NCBI RefSeq assembly: GCF_022539665.2
Contig: NC_081331.1
Span: 12,122,638 to 12,186,637, forward strand
Length of the DNA stretch: 64,000 nt
Reading direction: 5' to 3'
DNA from: Daphnia carinata
Lineage: Eukaryota; Arthropoda; Branchiopoda; Diplostraca; Daphniidae
Of this stretch, positions 39,801-51,800 are shown one piece after another. Each line of letters starts with the position of its first letter. The stretch's first letter is position 1. Below the pieces are notes generated by a model that did not search any database, was not told the DNA's origin, and worked only from the letters and a program-made list of their open reading frames with translations. The position numbers were made by a program, and so were the translations under genes.

Positions 39801-42800
39801 CTTTATTTCTTTTCCCATGTACATCTTTTATCGTCATTTCAGGGTAAACGGAAAGGAAAGAATGAGGACTTCTGAATCATATAGCATATACATCCCTTTG
39901 TTTCGAAGGAGAGTGTCCCCCTAAAAGACAAATCAATACTGGGATGTTTTCTGCCAATGTTGGTTTCAAAAAGCAACATGGAACAACCCTATACTTATTG
40001 GCCTTTCCTTAATATTCCCGATTGTGTCCTTAAGGACGTTATACATTTCAGTCAAGAAAAGGAAAAGAATTAATATCCAAGAAAGGAGGAAGAAAAGAAA
40101 TTTGTTTATAGGGAGAATCAGTGAAAAAGAAAATTGGAAGTTCTCACTTCCTGCCCAATTTCGAGGATTGATTGGATCCCAATGGCGCGACACGGGATCC
40201 TATATAAAATAATATACAGCACATCACACGCTGGGGTTATTCAGTACGTTTCTCAGTAAAACACGTGCAACGCGGAGCTTTTTATTGGTGAGGCGATTTC
40301 GATAGGGCTGATGCCCGCAGCAGTCACGCCCTGGCGAATGGCAATAACCCACCAGCACAAAATTCTATTAAACATGGCTGTCTCGCCCGACCGCATTTAC
40401 GTGTAAAAGATGGTGTCGGGTATATCCCTGTTTAGGCTGCAACACAGTGTATATCTAGCGGCCTATTACGCCTGTGGTATTGAATTACATGTATTGATAT
40501 ACACAATACTCATCGATTACAGATATTAAAATTTGATTATCAAAAGCGAAAGCGACTAAACATATGGTCTTAGTTAAATGAAACTGCAAAGAAGTTTTGT
40601 TCGATATTTAACTTTAGAAAAGATAGTGAGAAAATGAAATCAATAACGAAAAATAAGCAATGGCTGCCATGGAGAGGGTGGCAAGTCCGTTTGTCGTCAC
40701 CACCGCTTCATGCCAAGAATGATTTAACATGATCTCGCTAAGACGGAAAATAGAATAGTTTTTATTTTATTTGAGCAATTCATAGTTGAACGTAGGAAAT
40801 CAGATGAGAATCAAGATCGACTTTTATTTTATTCTTTATCCTTCACAGAGATAAATAGGACCCTGTAGGCCATAAACTAAGTCATTGTCTCTTGACACCC
40901 ATTTAAATCTTTGTCTCTTCCTCTGGCTTCGTAATACATAAATCCTTTTCTTTGTTCAAAATCATCGCGATGATTGATGAATATTATTTCCATACGTAGC
41001 TCAAGGATATTTGTTTATTGCTCACTTAGCATCGTGATTCATACAAATTTGCTATTTTATTTAGGCATTATCACGTCAGCGCGTTTGATGGAGGACCGAC
41101 TGAGCGGTTCAGGCACGCGAATCAACACAGTGGCGTCGAGCAACAGCGGCTTATTTACAGCGGGAGGCAGTTCCGTTGGCTCTTCTTCGGCCACAGGTGC
41201 AACCGGCGGATCATCTTTTGTCGGTGGACCTCCGTCCTTGTCCCGGAATCGGTCCTTCTCCAAGCATTCGCTCTTAGAGATTGTCAGCAATCGAATAAGC
41301 GGGTCTGGCGTTGTTGGAACGAGTTCGGCAGAAAGCAGCGGTGGTATCGGATTGACGAAAAGATTCTCCCGCGAGTCTTTCTCAGCTGCTTGCGTCAACA
41401 AAACGCAACAACCGCAACAACAGCAACTGCTCCAGGCCAATGATTCGTTGTCTCCGTCTGCCGCCACTGAATTATTGGCGTCTTCGACGACGAGGAGATC
41501 GCGAGATGCCCGCCGGCGTGATCTGAAGAATAAATTGAAGCTGGAACGCAACTGGGATGCCCGCCAACTGGAACTCGGAGGTAATGGTGCTCATAACTTT
41601 GCGTCAAGTGGGGCTAATGGTGGTGGTGCATCGTCAGGACCGAGAAGTGGTTGCAAATGGACGTTCGTCTTTGATCCGGCCGGCCGTCTGTGCTACTATT
41701 GGTCGATGGTGGTCTCACTGGCCTTCCTCTACAACTTCTGGGTGCTCATCTACCGCTTTGCCTTCCAGGAGATCGCCAGCGACACGCTGGTGATGTGGTT
41801 GTGTCTCGACTACTTTTGCGATTTGGTCTACGTGCTGGACATTGCCTTCCACTTCCGGACGGGCTATCTGGAGGAAGGTGTGCTACAGACAGACGCCAGC
41901 AAACTGCGCCAGCACTACATGAACTCGACGACATTCTACGTCGATTGCCTTTGCCTCCTCCCGCTCGACTTCCTTTACCTATCCATCGGTTTCAATTCCA
42001 TGTTGCGATGCTTCCGGCTCGTCAAGATCTACCGCTTCTGGACGTTCATGGACAGGACGGAACGGCACACCAATTACCCAAATGTGTTCCGATCCATCAG
42101 TCTCGTCCACTACTTGTTGGTCATCTTTCACTGGAACGCCTGCCTCTATCGGATCGTCATGCGCAACAACAGCTTCGACCAGTCGCTCATCAGAGAATGG
42201 CAGTGGACTACTCCGCCCGATCCCAACGACGGCGTCGGCCAATACCTCCAGAGCTTCTACCTCTGCACCTTGACGCTGACGACCACCGGCGGCGTCCTCA
42301 AACCTCGCACCAAAGGCGAACTCTTGTTCGTCATCATCCAGCTCATTTTCGGGCTCATGTTGTTCGCCACTGTACTCGGACACGTCTCCAACATCGTCAT
42401 CAATGTCAGCGCTGCTCGAAAAGAGTTCCAGGGTATGTTGAAATACAGTTTTAGTATACATATTTCAATTCCAACTTTGTATTGCCTTTAAAAAGTTGGA
42501 CTAGATTCCCTAGTGCCTTAATCGTTCAATATTCAGGACGGTGTAGTTGTCTGTCGGGTACTGTGAGGTAGAGCATCGCACTTCTTTGATGTTTACGTTG
42601 GTCCATCATCAAAGCAAAGCTAGTAGTTTCTTACTCAGAACTAAAAAGCAAGCGACTACTGGCACTTGCAAGTCGAGGGACGTCTCGTTTTAAACCGCCA
42701 ATCGTTGTACGTTGCCTCAGTCTTTACTTTTCTACCGAATTTCGTAGAACACCATAAGCGGTACAATTGCAAAACAGAGAGAAATGCGTTAAAATAAAAA

Positions 42801-45800
42801 AAAACTGTTTATTTAAAATTTTGACGTATCATATGTAATATTCATTAGGAGTTTTGTGGTGCTAGCAAATGGGAAAGCAAACTTAGTTCGCTGTGTGCGC
42901 GAGCATGTTGAAATGAACTTTGGCGTTGTCCTGCGAACTGCGAACAGGAATCTGGATATTTGAACGTTGAGCTGTGAAATTCTCCGAACTTATCTGGCTC
43001 GATTGATGTTTGTAAATCATGTGGTGCTTAGTTGACTCGTCCGAATTCAACCTTAGTTGTGCTGGTTCATCCTGGGGAAAATGATCGCTTTCATCCGCTT
43101 GATGAGAAGCAACGGCCGTGTCAAAAACGTCAACATGCGGCATTTCACCAACGGAGATTTCACTGTACGGAACTTTAACCTCAGGGACAGGAGCTATGTA
43201 ACCCGTGGGCGCAGATAGCGGAGGATCACACTTTGTGGGATTAATGATGCAAATGATAATGTCTTTTGGCAAAAGTTTCAGTTTGGCGGTTAAGTAGTAA
43301 AATGGGCTGTACATGTTCATGCTTGACCCAGCAAATATCGGAGTTGAGCGGACCATTGATTGCGACGTTATCCCGGAATGTAGAATCACGGGGGCTGTCG
43401 TTGCGACTGAGATAAACGCAGAGAAAAGAACCTTTGCCAGAAAATGAAAGACAAAAATAAAGGTCAGAGGGTACAGAAAGAAAACGGACCATTGTGACCA
43501 ATTGACTACCACAACACATCATAGTTCCTTACAAAAAAATTCATGACGATGTTCGTAGTTTGAGATGAGACGTAACACTGACTACGATCTGGTTATGCCT
43601 TTTCTAATGTTTACAAGGAATCGCACTGGGCACAGAGTACGGTGAGGGTTCAACTCTTGACCGCTCTGGCTTTTCGTCTACACCCAAGTGCTGCTCGACC
43701 TCACGATAAGATAAACCCATTTATGTACAGAGGCATTTGATTTCCATTTACACCCGAACTTGATGCGTAACCACCAAGACCTTTTCTCGTTTTGTTTTTC
43801 AGTTCATTACTTATACGACTAGCTTGCAACTTACGATTTAGTGTAAAACGATACTTGGTCCGCTCGTTAAATCCAACGACACGCTTCTGAAATGATTTAG
43901 CTTTTTCGAACTTCTTTTTGAATGTCTCGAGTGTGTGAGAACTTTTTGACAGGGCATCCTATTTGCTAAACACGAACAAAATAGACTTTAGATAATGGAT
44001 GTTCGTGTAAACGAGCACGAAGGCCGTTAACTATTTTAAACAGCTCGAATATGATTTGTGTCAATGATTGTCGTAGCTTCTGGGGAAGCCTTTCGGCGTC
44101 TCCGCTATCTATATTCCACTTCAGTGACTGCAAAATTGAATTCGTTGTAAATTCCAACAACTTCCCTGTCTTTCTTTCGTCGCACGCTTCTGCGAGAACA
44201 GAAAGAAAAGGAGACATCGATTAGGAAAACGAAGTTACAGCGAAAAAAGGAATACGATAGTGGCAGTGAAACAAGATTAGACCACAGTCAAAACTGAATA
44301 GATGTGACACTGCATAATGCGCTGCCAATAGCCTTCTTTGTCATTCCAATTTCGTTCGCGAAATTCGGAGGAAAAATGATGTGTTGTACAATCGGACATC
44401 TGAGATGCGAGTTATCCACTCGTCACTTTTTACAATACGATAACACAAGAGTCACCTATACAATTTGAGGAGCAGTTCAGATATTATTCAAGCACACGAA
44501 CGTCTACATTAAAGTAGGAATGTCTATTGTAAAACATGAGCGAAAATTCGACTATTGGATGAGATCAAATGGAAAAACGCATCTTGCTAGTCTTTGTTCC
44601 TTTGTGCTAAACTCGTTGATCTTTTAACGAACGCTTCGTTTTTTTTTATACTCCGTCTAGTGCATAAACGTTCTTCCTTCTTTTTTTTCTTTCCCCTTCT
44701 CTGGCGTTTTAATATATAAATAGCAGCAATATGATGAGAAACTATCTTGAGCCATTTCTTTTGTCGCTGGCAGTTTCCTCGGTTGCTCTACTCATTTCAT
44801 CTGCAACGTTATTGAGGTGCTCTACCTTTTATTATATACGTTGCACACCGTATACCGAATATAGAACTGTGTTAACGCTCTATTTTTACTTTAATGAAAG
44901 TGGCGATATAACACTACAGAGCTCTATATCGTGCCTTCCCCTCTTTAAAAATTGGTTTGTCGACGATGCTCTGAACGCGTAAGCGATGAATAGCCGCAGA
45001 CTCGCGTATATACGTGACCAGTATACCTAAATAGAAGGAAGAGTGACGCTGATGATCCGATATAAGCCAGCCATCATGTGAGAATTTTCTTCTTTTTTCT
45101 GAAAAAAATGAGAATACGTTATAGCACCTTCTTTATCCAACCAATCGAACATTCAGGCTGGGTATACACCATTAATACGAAGTGCCATAGAATCGAATCA
45201 TATTTATATGCGTTTAATAAGCACGTATTATGTATGCTAGACGAGGCGAGACAACGCAGCAGGATATTACCTATAATAAATGAACAATGTCCTGGTTAAT
45301 GCAACACGGCCATTACAATCACTCAGGTAGACAGGAAGTCGACTGTTCCGCCATTACACACAAATATAGTGCCACCGATTATTGATTCCATCAATAAAGG
45401 TCTACGGACACCAGGACTGAAATGAATACCTTAATAGCAATAGCCATACACTATCAAACAAATTTTATCAGCATTTTTTATCATTCTCGTTCTAATGGTT
45501 GTATTTAAATAAATAGAGAATAAATGCCAACGGTAGGCATGTATATTATTTTGTGACCTTTAGTGTAATGCACTGCACTTAATGATCCGATTCGAGCGTT
45601 ATATCCAATGGGAAGTTATAGCCTTCGGTTAACAGTAGTTGGTGCGCTAGCACGTTACTGCACTAGCGCGTTCATTAATCAGCCACATTTCAAAAGCAGT
45701 TGATTTGACGAAAAAAAAATCGTTTTTTCTGAATCAGAATTTAATTTTGAGTATATTGTGTGATTTTTAATGCATTCCAAGAGATATCGATTTTTTGCAG

Positions 45801-48800
45801 ATTTTGACAAAAGTGAGAAGGCAATAGCCTTCCCACTTTTCATTTTTGGCTAAAATCTAGATATCGTTCAAAATACATGGTTTCGATCCAAAATTGAACG
45901 AAAATCACGAATATCAAGTTTATTTAGATGCAAGTCTAATCACGAAATGAGTTATTTCAAATCAAAGTGGTTAGTCTAACACCGTTTTAACCCGATTTTA
46001 CTCAAAAACCACTCAACTTATTGGAAAACTAATATTTTTTCTCGAAATAAATGATCAGTTTTGGTTATAGAAGGTTATTTTAAATGAATTCAAGCTATTT
46101 TTCGTGAAAAAGTCGGCTTTGAAAAATAAGGCCCAACAAAATAAATCTGACAAAATAAGCCCGACTTGATTAATCGTAATCAATTTGTTTAAAAATCCAT
46201 ATAGGGCTATGAAAACACATAATTTTGAATCAAAATTGAACAAGCATCACGAATATCGACTTATCTAAGCCCGAAGTTTCCATTTTTTGTATTTATAGGC
46301 TAGACATTAACAGTTTTCTCCCGATTGTAATCTTCCAAACTGATGTCTTTCTTCCTCCCCACTACATATTCAAGTATATCAGCTTTACCATCAAAACTGA
46401 AGGCTACTGAAAATTCAAACTGTATATGTCTTGTCTTTCTCGCATTTTTTTTTCTTTTCTTGTTGTAATCGCTTATCGGTATAAGCAATACCTGCTAGAA
46501 GAGCGTGACTGAGGTTTTCCTTTTGCCTTCGTGAGTAGTATTGACAGTACTTAAAAAACGCAAACCACACAATAGAATGGCTATATAATAGACAACACAT
46601 GGAAGGGCTAGATTTATCGTGATATAGCGGTCGAAGTCATTGAACAAAGTTCCTATATTTAACGTTCGGCAGTAACGCAATGCTTTTCTTTTTTTTTTTA
46701 ATGTTTTACAGCTAAACTTGACGCCGTGAAAACATACATGCGGATGCGTCGAGTACCTCGGCACTTGCAAGTGAAAGTCATCAAGTGGTTCGACTATTTG
46801 TGGTTCACCCAGAAGAGCTCCGATGAGGAAAAATCCGTCGGCGGGTTACCCGGTAAGATGTTTTGTTATTATACTCTTGCTGACGCAAAATCAAAAATAG
46901 TGTGGCACGCTATTTAGGCAGGTCTATAAATTTTCTCATATGAAACAAGTTTTGCAATGGATGGGGTTTGGATCCAAAAGTAGACTTTACGTGTCATATT
47001 AAGCCAGCAATTCAAATTACATTGAATTTTTACACGCAGTACAAGATTCACAGTTTTTCATTTTAGAATTTATAAGTCAAACTGTATTTAATGAAATAAG
47101 AAAAAATTGTTGAACAAAAAATCGATAGAAGAAAATTTTAGAGGTTCACATTTGTGCTGGTATCAGATGCACGCTTGATGCTCAACAGAGTTAACTGATG
47201 TGTAAAATGGCGAAGAAGGCTGCTCTGAATAATGACGTGATTCAACTGAACTGTTGCCTGTTATAGAGCTCTATATCTATATAGACCCATAATAGATTAT
47301 GCGGCTTATGCGAAAAAGGGCTATGCAAACGCTACGTCTATACGAACCGATTCCGATCACGAGCCTTTTTAGCAACGTATATGCGAAAGAAAGAGAGAGA
47401 GAAACTAGACGGAGGGGAAAGCCTTTCTCCCACCCCCACTAAAATATGGTAAAGGCGACAGTTTTGCATTTCTCGTAGCATTCCCGAGGGTTGGACGAAA
47501 AAGGACGAATATCAAAATGGGATTCTTCTTTCCTTTTTGTTGGCGTAATTTATATGCAGTTATTTTGTGAATACCAAGGGCCTTGAATTTTTATGATGTA
47601 ATCTAAGTCTACATAAATTCCATTCTATGTAGAAAGTCATAAACTCTTTCCAAGAGAACAAAAATCATATTTTATGGCTAGTGCTAAGTGTTTATTAAAT
47701 TTGGGTTTTGCTACAGGGTGAGCGCAGAGAGGGAAAAAAGAACAAGATATAAGTACCAATTGACGAAAAAGTAACATTTGTAGTGATCAATTCACCTTTA
47801 GCCAGCTGTTTTTATAGCATAAAATAATATCTAAAAACGACTTTAGTTTGCTAAAACAAAAATGAGAAAGCGATAAATGGCTCCTATAAGAAGTAGATCA
47901 TTTTCGTTCTTGTTCACCCTGACGATACAGACAAGCTGAAAGCGGAAATTGCTATTCACGTTCACCTGGACACGCTGAAGCGAGTAGAGATCTTCCAGAA
48001 CACTGAAGCCGGTTTCCTGTGCGAGCTCGTCCTTCGATTAAGACCTGTCCTCTTTTCACCCGGCGATTACATCTGCCGTAAAGGTACCTATTACGTTTTC
48101 TCATTTTCAAAAAAGGTTTTTATCGATTGCCTCGTACAGTTGAAACCCCTAGATATTTTGGGAAAGAAATTTGCCATCTACTTGACACGAAATGTGTGAG
48201 CTTAAATTAACATGTTATCTTTTCTAAAACTTGTAGGAGAGGTCGGTAAAGAAATGTACATCGTCAATCGTGGAAGACTTCAGGTAGTAGCGGACAATGG
48301 ACGCACGGTGTTGGCTACTTTGAAAGCTGGATCCTACTTTGGAGAGATTAGCATTCTCAATATGGGAACAGCAGGTATAAACGCTAAAACAATGGCATTC
48401 CAATTTGACTCTTCACAAAATAAAAGTAGGTTTTCAGACATGATAATTGATTACTTTGCAATAGGCAATCGAAGGACGGCCTCGGTTCGTTCGGTTGGCT
48501 ACAGCGACCTGTTTGTCCTCTCTAAAAAGGATATGTGGGACGTTTTGAAGGAATATCCGGCCGCTCGAGTCCGACTGGAAGCCATCGCCGTCAAGCGATT
48601 GGAAAAGTACAAAAAAGCTCCACTGGAAAAAGGTACGACCTGAGAAACAAAACAAGATGTGGACATTATGATGAAACGGATCAATACGTAAGGGGTCATA
48701 CACGCACATACGAATGTGGGGTAGCAATAGAAGCCTCTAGTGGGTGATTACTTAAAAAAGAAACTAGACAGCTATAAATACATGTATGTATGTAGTTCGT

Positions 48801-51800
48801 GAGGGGTTGTGAAAGGCTATCATCATCAGTCCCAATAACGATGGTCACTGTCTAACCGTAATAATGAATGCGATTGGGGAAAAGCATTCCGTCTTTGTGA
48901 CGTGTTCGATCGTTGATAATGACGATAATATTACGACGTCACTAACAGCTGCTTTAGGGCGGAGTCATTCCACACCTGGGCTCGTCGAGTCCAGCGGACG
49001 AATTCCCCTCGAGCGGATGGAGCTGACCAACACACACCCTCTTCACTTGCCGTCCAATCCCGAGTCAGCCAACATCGTCAGGTAAAATTTATGGACCTAA
49101 TCCTACCCAATTATAAAGCGTAACATGTTCGTACATATACCTAGATCAAGTGCTGGGTCATCTTCATCGACTGGCACTGGCGGTGAGAGCCGCTGCAGCT
49201 TCCGCACGAGCCGGAGGAGTTCCGCATTGCAGCAACAACAGCCCCTCCTCACCCCGCAGTTCTTTGGTGATCCATCCGCTGGTAGTCTCCTGATGCCACC
49301 TGCATTCTTAGCCTCAGGTACGAAACATCATAATTTCCCCTATGTTCTTACAACATACTCGCACCGACGGGGCTCGTAACCAAGATTAGGTGTAGGAAAT
49401 TACTGTTTACGGTTAGATTTGAATTAGTTTAGCGTGAAGGGCACGTTTGCATGAACTATAAGGAAAAGTATCGGTGTTAAAAAATGTATAGCTTAAAAGC
49501 GTCGGCGTTATTTAAAGATATTTTGCCGAATGTGTAACACTGAAAATAGATCTCACTTTGAACTTTCACAGAGAAGCATCATCATTCATCATTCACAGTC
49601 CCCCCAAATGGAAGAGTGAACTCCATGCAACAATGCTCATTCCGTCCTACCTACACTCTCTTTGTTTATTTGTCAACTACACTGACGTTGCTGCTGTGTT
49701 GATTCACTTTTCTCCCAATATCTCCGCCCTCTTTGCTAGAAGGTCCACGTTCAATAATGGAAAACGATGGGAAAAGGTGATAAGCCAATGAATGCTCTTG
49801 TTCTGCGCAGTGCAACGCTATCCAAAATGGATGGGTTTACGCGGAAGCAAACAAGTTGAACGCATTCGACACGTTTGCAGTGAAGCAAGTCAGTCGTGTA
49901 GACAGACACTAGGCGACAGAATGTCTAAAAACAGAATAAAAAAACTTGTCAATTAAATCGATAGTAGAGAAATTGCGCATAAAAGAAGATAACGTTTGCA
50001 TCTATATCTTTAGTGTATCATCTCCCATTTGCATGTCTATCCATTCTACAAAGATATGGCGTAAAACATTCAATGCTAACGATTTGACACGTTAAATATA
50101 GCCATAAAAGCACTTTGAATAGTTGGAATTGCAGGCCTAATGCTCCAAAACGTAACGCCTACTCAACTTTAAGAAAAAAAAAAGTATAAAAGCGCTATGC
50201 CTGGATCATATTGGCTTACACACTAAGTATAGGCTATATGTCGGTATTACTGAAGCTCACCTTTTATATTCGATTCCCAAGAATTTTCAATCTACAAATT
50301 CAATTGACGTCATACTGGAATAACAGGAGCTTTTTTTTTTCTCCCGTTCCAACCGATGATAACATTCACTTTGATGCAGTACCGTTGCCATGCGCTTTTT
50401 AGTCCCAGTCTCAAGGGTTTCTCCAGTTCCTCGGTACAAATGGAATGTCGACAGGCCTGTCGGCATATATGTTTTATATCGTGGCACCTATCTCTTGGGC
50501 GATTAGAGATGAAGCCAATGCGTAGTGACAGATAGAGAGATCTATGCGTCAGTAGATGTCAGATAGTGATAATTCTGTTACAGACTGGCAGTTCATTTAG
50601 AATAGGAGCGCATCTCGAATGCGTGATCTAATAAAATCAAATGAAGATGAATCCAAAACGAGGTTGGAATTGTGAAATACCTTATTTACACGTTCAAGCA
50701 CTGGGCTGGAAATTCGGTCCTCGCACGATACGCTGAGTTTAAGCCATTTCCAGTCTTCTCTTTTCACGCAAGTGAAACAAATAGTGAAGCTGAGAAAGAA
50801 GCGCAATTCTCAAACTACCATCGTTAAAGAACTCAAGGGGATTGCTGGCAGTAGAAAAAGAGAAGAAGGGGGGACAGAGATAGAGGTATTAGGAAATTGG
50901 GACGGCCGTGTGTGTCTTGTTTGCTTGCCCAGCTCTCGGACTCTTAGGAGAAATAGCGAAATGGTAAATGTTCCTGTTTTCTGCTAGGCAACCAACTTTG
51001 CTATCCTGTATATGGACATTGAAAAGCTCTGCCATTTCTGGAATAGTCTAGTCTTATTTCTCGGGCCTCTCTGTCTCTCTTTATGGGCGCAGAAAAGTTG
51101 CAACGTCTCCGTGCACGTCGGCTAAAGTCGGGAATTTTAATAGGGGCGTGTCCACCATGTAAGACCACTTGGGACTGAAGAGGCAAGTTCTAACGACAGA
51201 AGCACTGTACATACATACTCATCAGACTGATTCTAAATAAACTATGCGAACTTCAGTCGACTAGCGTGCATAATCAAAACTCATACAAGTTGAAAACACA
51301 TTTCACGTGAGCCCTTTTTTCTTTGAGCATTTCGTTGCCAGGAACTCAGCGAAGAGTAGCTGAACTTTTGGGAATGCGCCAAAAAACATTACAGTTTCAT
51401 GAAGCCTGGACATTTAAGTTTGTTCTATAAGAGCGCAAAAACAATCTTAGCTTAACACCGATTTTCTTTTTACATAATCGGATGGCCTTTGTTGTTGTGT
51501 AGAATCTATCTCTGAATAGAACTTTTTTTTTGCTTTATTCTCTATAGTAATTTTAGTGCGTTCAGATAATGATATGGTTAGTGTGGCCAACACGACATAT
51601 TGCGGTTCTAGGTAGCAACCGACGTGCTACGTATACGAGTGTAGTTACGTCTTACCTGATGAGAAACTAGGATCCAAAAACAAAAAAAAGAGGCAACAAT
51701 AAATGAAACAGCGGTACCCAAAAGCCCCTCAGCTAGATTTCCCAAGCGACAGAGGGCCTTTTCTTTTATTGTTCTATATACTTTTGCTTTTCTTGAATCA

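Larger units (their letters stand above)
19652..41064 (+). other. Large first intron (21.4 kb) of the CNG channel gene
   Basis: GT-AG boundaries are at 19652 and 41064. The acceptor TTTTATTTAG is strong. Contents seen: poly-A/T runs including 21 T at 29080-29100, a (GA)n tract at 27819-27850, two CRE palindromes (30883-30890 and 33903-33910), an antisense open frame near 29400-29594, a Ly6-like patch near 39290-39410 and a relic copy of the S2-S3 exon at 39479-39522. No complete gene was recognised. Confidence 0.6.
42433..46711 (+). other. CNG channel intron 2, with antisense genes and a repeat element
   Basis: Between the phase 1 donor (CAGG|GTATGT) and the acceptor TTTTACAG there are antisense coding-looking regions (42883-43544 and 43701-44189), a plus-strand 83-codon open frame (44731-44982) beginning with a hydrophobic segment, and an AT-rich repeat element (45644-46267). 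Minus-strand frames at 46300-46770 overlap each other and were not assembled. Confidence 0.55.

Noticed and set aside
40201-40247. TATATAAA followed by TCAGTA as a promoter for the short CNG form
   Set aside because: The TATA to initiator spacing is 42 bases, longer than the usual 30-31, so I did not annotate it.
41057-42461. Long frames on the minus strand and in a second plus phase
   Set aside because: They are shadows of the GC-rich channel exon; only the phase with S1-S6 and the pore has family motifs.
44190-44217. ATG at 44217 as start of the antisense exon
   Set aside because: It lies in the polypyrimidine tract of a strong splice acceptor ending at 44190.
45809-45840. Hairpin as a microRNA precursor
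   Set aside because: Arms of 14 bases with a 4-base loop are too short for a Dicer substrate, and it sits in a repeat.
46300-46770. Three overlapping minus-strand frames
   Set aside because: I could not join them with good splice sites, and the longest runs across the channel's exon 3 boundary on the other strand.
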